A DNA stretch of 6,555 nucleotides from CALBPI01 sp038533155. Its GTDB lineage: Bacteria; Pseudomonadota; Gammaproteobacteria; Steroidobacterales; Woeseiaceae. The position numbers were made by a program, and so were the translations under genes. The stretch lies in assembly GCA_038533155.1 (NCBI GenBank), contig JBCAZH010000118.1, positions 1 through 6,555 of the forward strand. Reading direction: 5' to 3'. The notes beneath the pieces were generated by a model. It was not told the origin of the DNA and did no database searches. It saw only the letters and a list, made by a program, of their open reading frames with translations. Positions 6,429 through 6,555 of this stretch are shown here, piece by piece (positions within the stretch are counted from its first letter, which is position 1; the number at the start of each line of letters is the position of its first letter).

Positions 6429-6498
6429 CGTGAGGTGCTGGTCTGCGGTCTCGTTACTACAGGCGCAGTCGACCAACATCTACGGCGCCCGACGACAG

Positions 6499-6555
6499 CT
6501 ATGGCAGCGCCTTCAACGCGTCGCGTACCGTCGATTTGAAAGTCTGAAACTCTTT
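6499..6555 (-). CDS. Possible C-terminal end of a leftward gene running off the right edge
   Basis: Read leftward from the edge, this frame gives 18 residues, KEFQTFKSTVRDALKALP, then TAG at 6499-6501. The composition is protein-like (amphipathic, not Arg-rich like the shadow frames), and the gene would converge on H-NOX with about 70 bases between the stops. Another reverse frame is also open through this stretch, so the call is tentative and no family can be named. Confidence 0.3.
   Translation of the reverse strand, partial: KEFQTFKSTVRDALKALP

Noticed and set aside
6429..6498. Intrinsic terminator after H-NOX
   Set aside because: No GC-rich hairpin followed by a T run is visible; only short GGCGC repeats are present.
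1..6555. tRNA/rRNA genes, CRISPR repeats, insertion sequences or integrase/attachment sites
   Set aside because: No cloverleaf-like sequence, regularly spaced repeats, transposase or long terminal inverted repeats were seen; the excisionase-like HTH belongs to a response regulator, not a prophage.

Overview
This window looks like draft or metagenome-assembled chromosome from a Gram-negative bacterium, most likely a gammaproteobacterium. That is inferred from three things: an H-NOX protein of the Shewanella/Vibrio type, a tripartite hybrid kinase ending in an Hpt domain, and a perfect CRP-type operator. A run of exactly 100 Ns (5223-5322) interrupts two genes and is probably a scaffold placeholder. 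There are no RNA genes, insertion sequences or CRISPR arrays that I can support.

Left part (1-2036), surface polysaccharide genes. A rightward-reading fragment (3-77) overlaps by ATGA a family-2 glycosyltransferase (74-1018). This converges on a second, leftward family-2 glycosyltransferase (1032-2036), with only 13 bases between their stop codons. Middle (2045-5222), leftward: an oligosaccharide flippase (2045-3319) lies directly downstream of a hybrid histidine kinase with HisKA, HATPase, REC and Hpt domains (3328-5222, 5' end lost in the gap). Gaps of 8 bases separate kinase from flippase and flippase from glycosyltransferase, so the three read as one transcription unit. Upstream of the gap, still leftward, is a response regulator with a MerR/excisionase-type DNA-binding domain followed by a receiver domain (5323-5732, 3' end lost).

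Right part: divergent from the regulator, across 153 AT-rich bases, is a complete H-NOX heme nitric-oxide sensor gene (5886-6428). The spacer carries a perfect TGTGA-N6-TCACA palindrome placed 41.5 bases upstream of a plausible start point with a correctly positioned -10 box (class II CRP geometry), followed by a leader hairpin. A possible leftward gene tail lies at 6499-6555.

Working model (inference): H-NOX binds NO and controls the sensor-less kinase in trans. The kinase passes phosphate through its REC and Hpt domains to the DNA-binding response regulator. Because the kinase is apparently cotranscribed with a flippase and a glycosyltransferase, the NO circuit may be wired to production of an exopolysaccharide or O-antigen. 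NO control of biofilm through H-NOX is established in other bacteria. Direct genetic linkage to a polysaccharide export operon, with an excisionase-type HTH regulator, is the part here that deserves attention.
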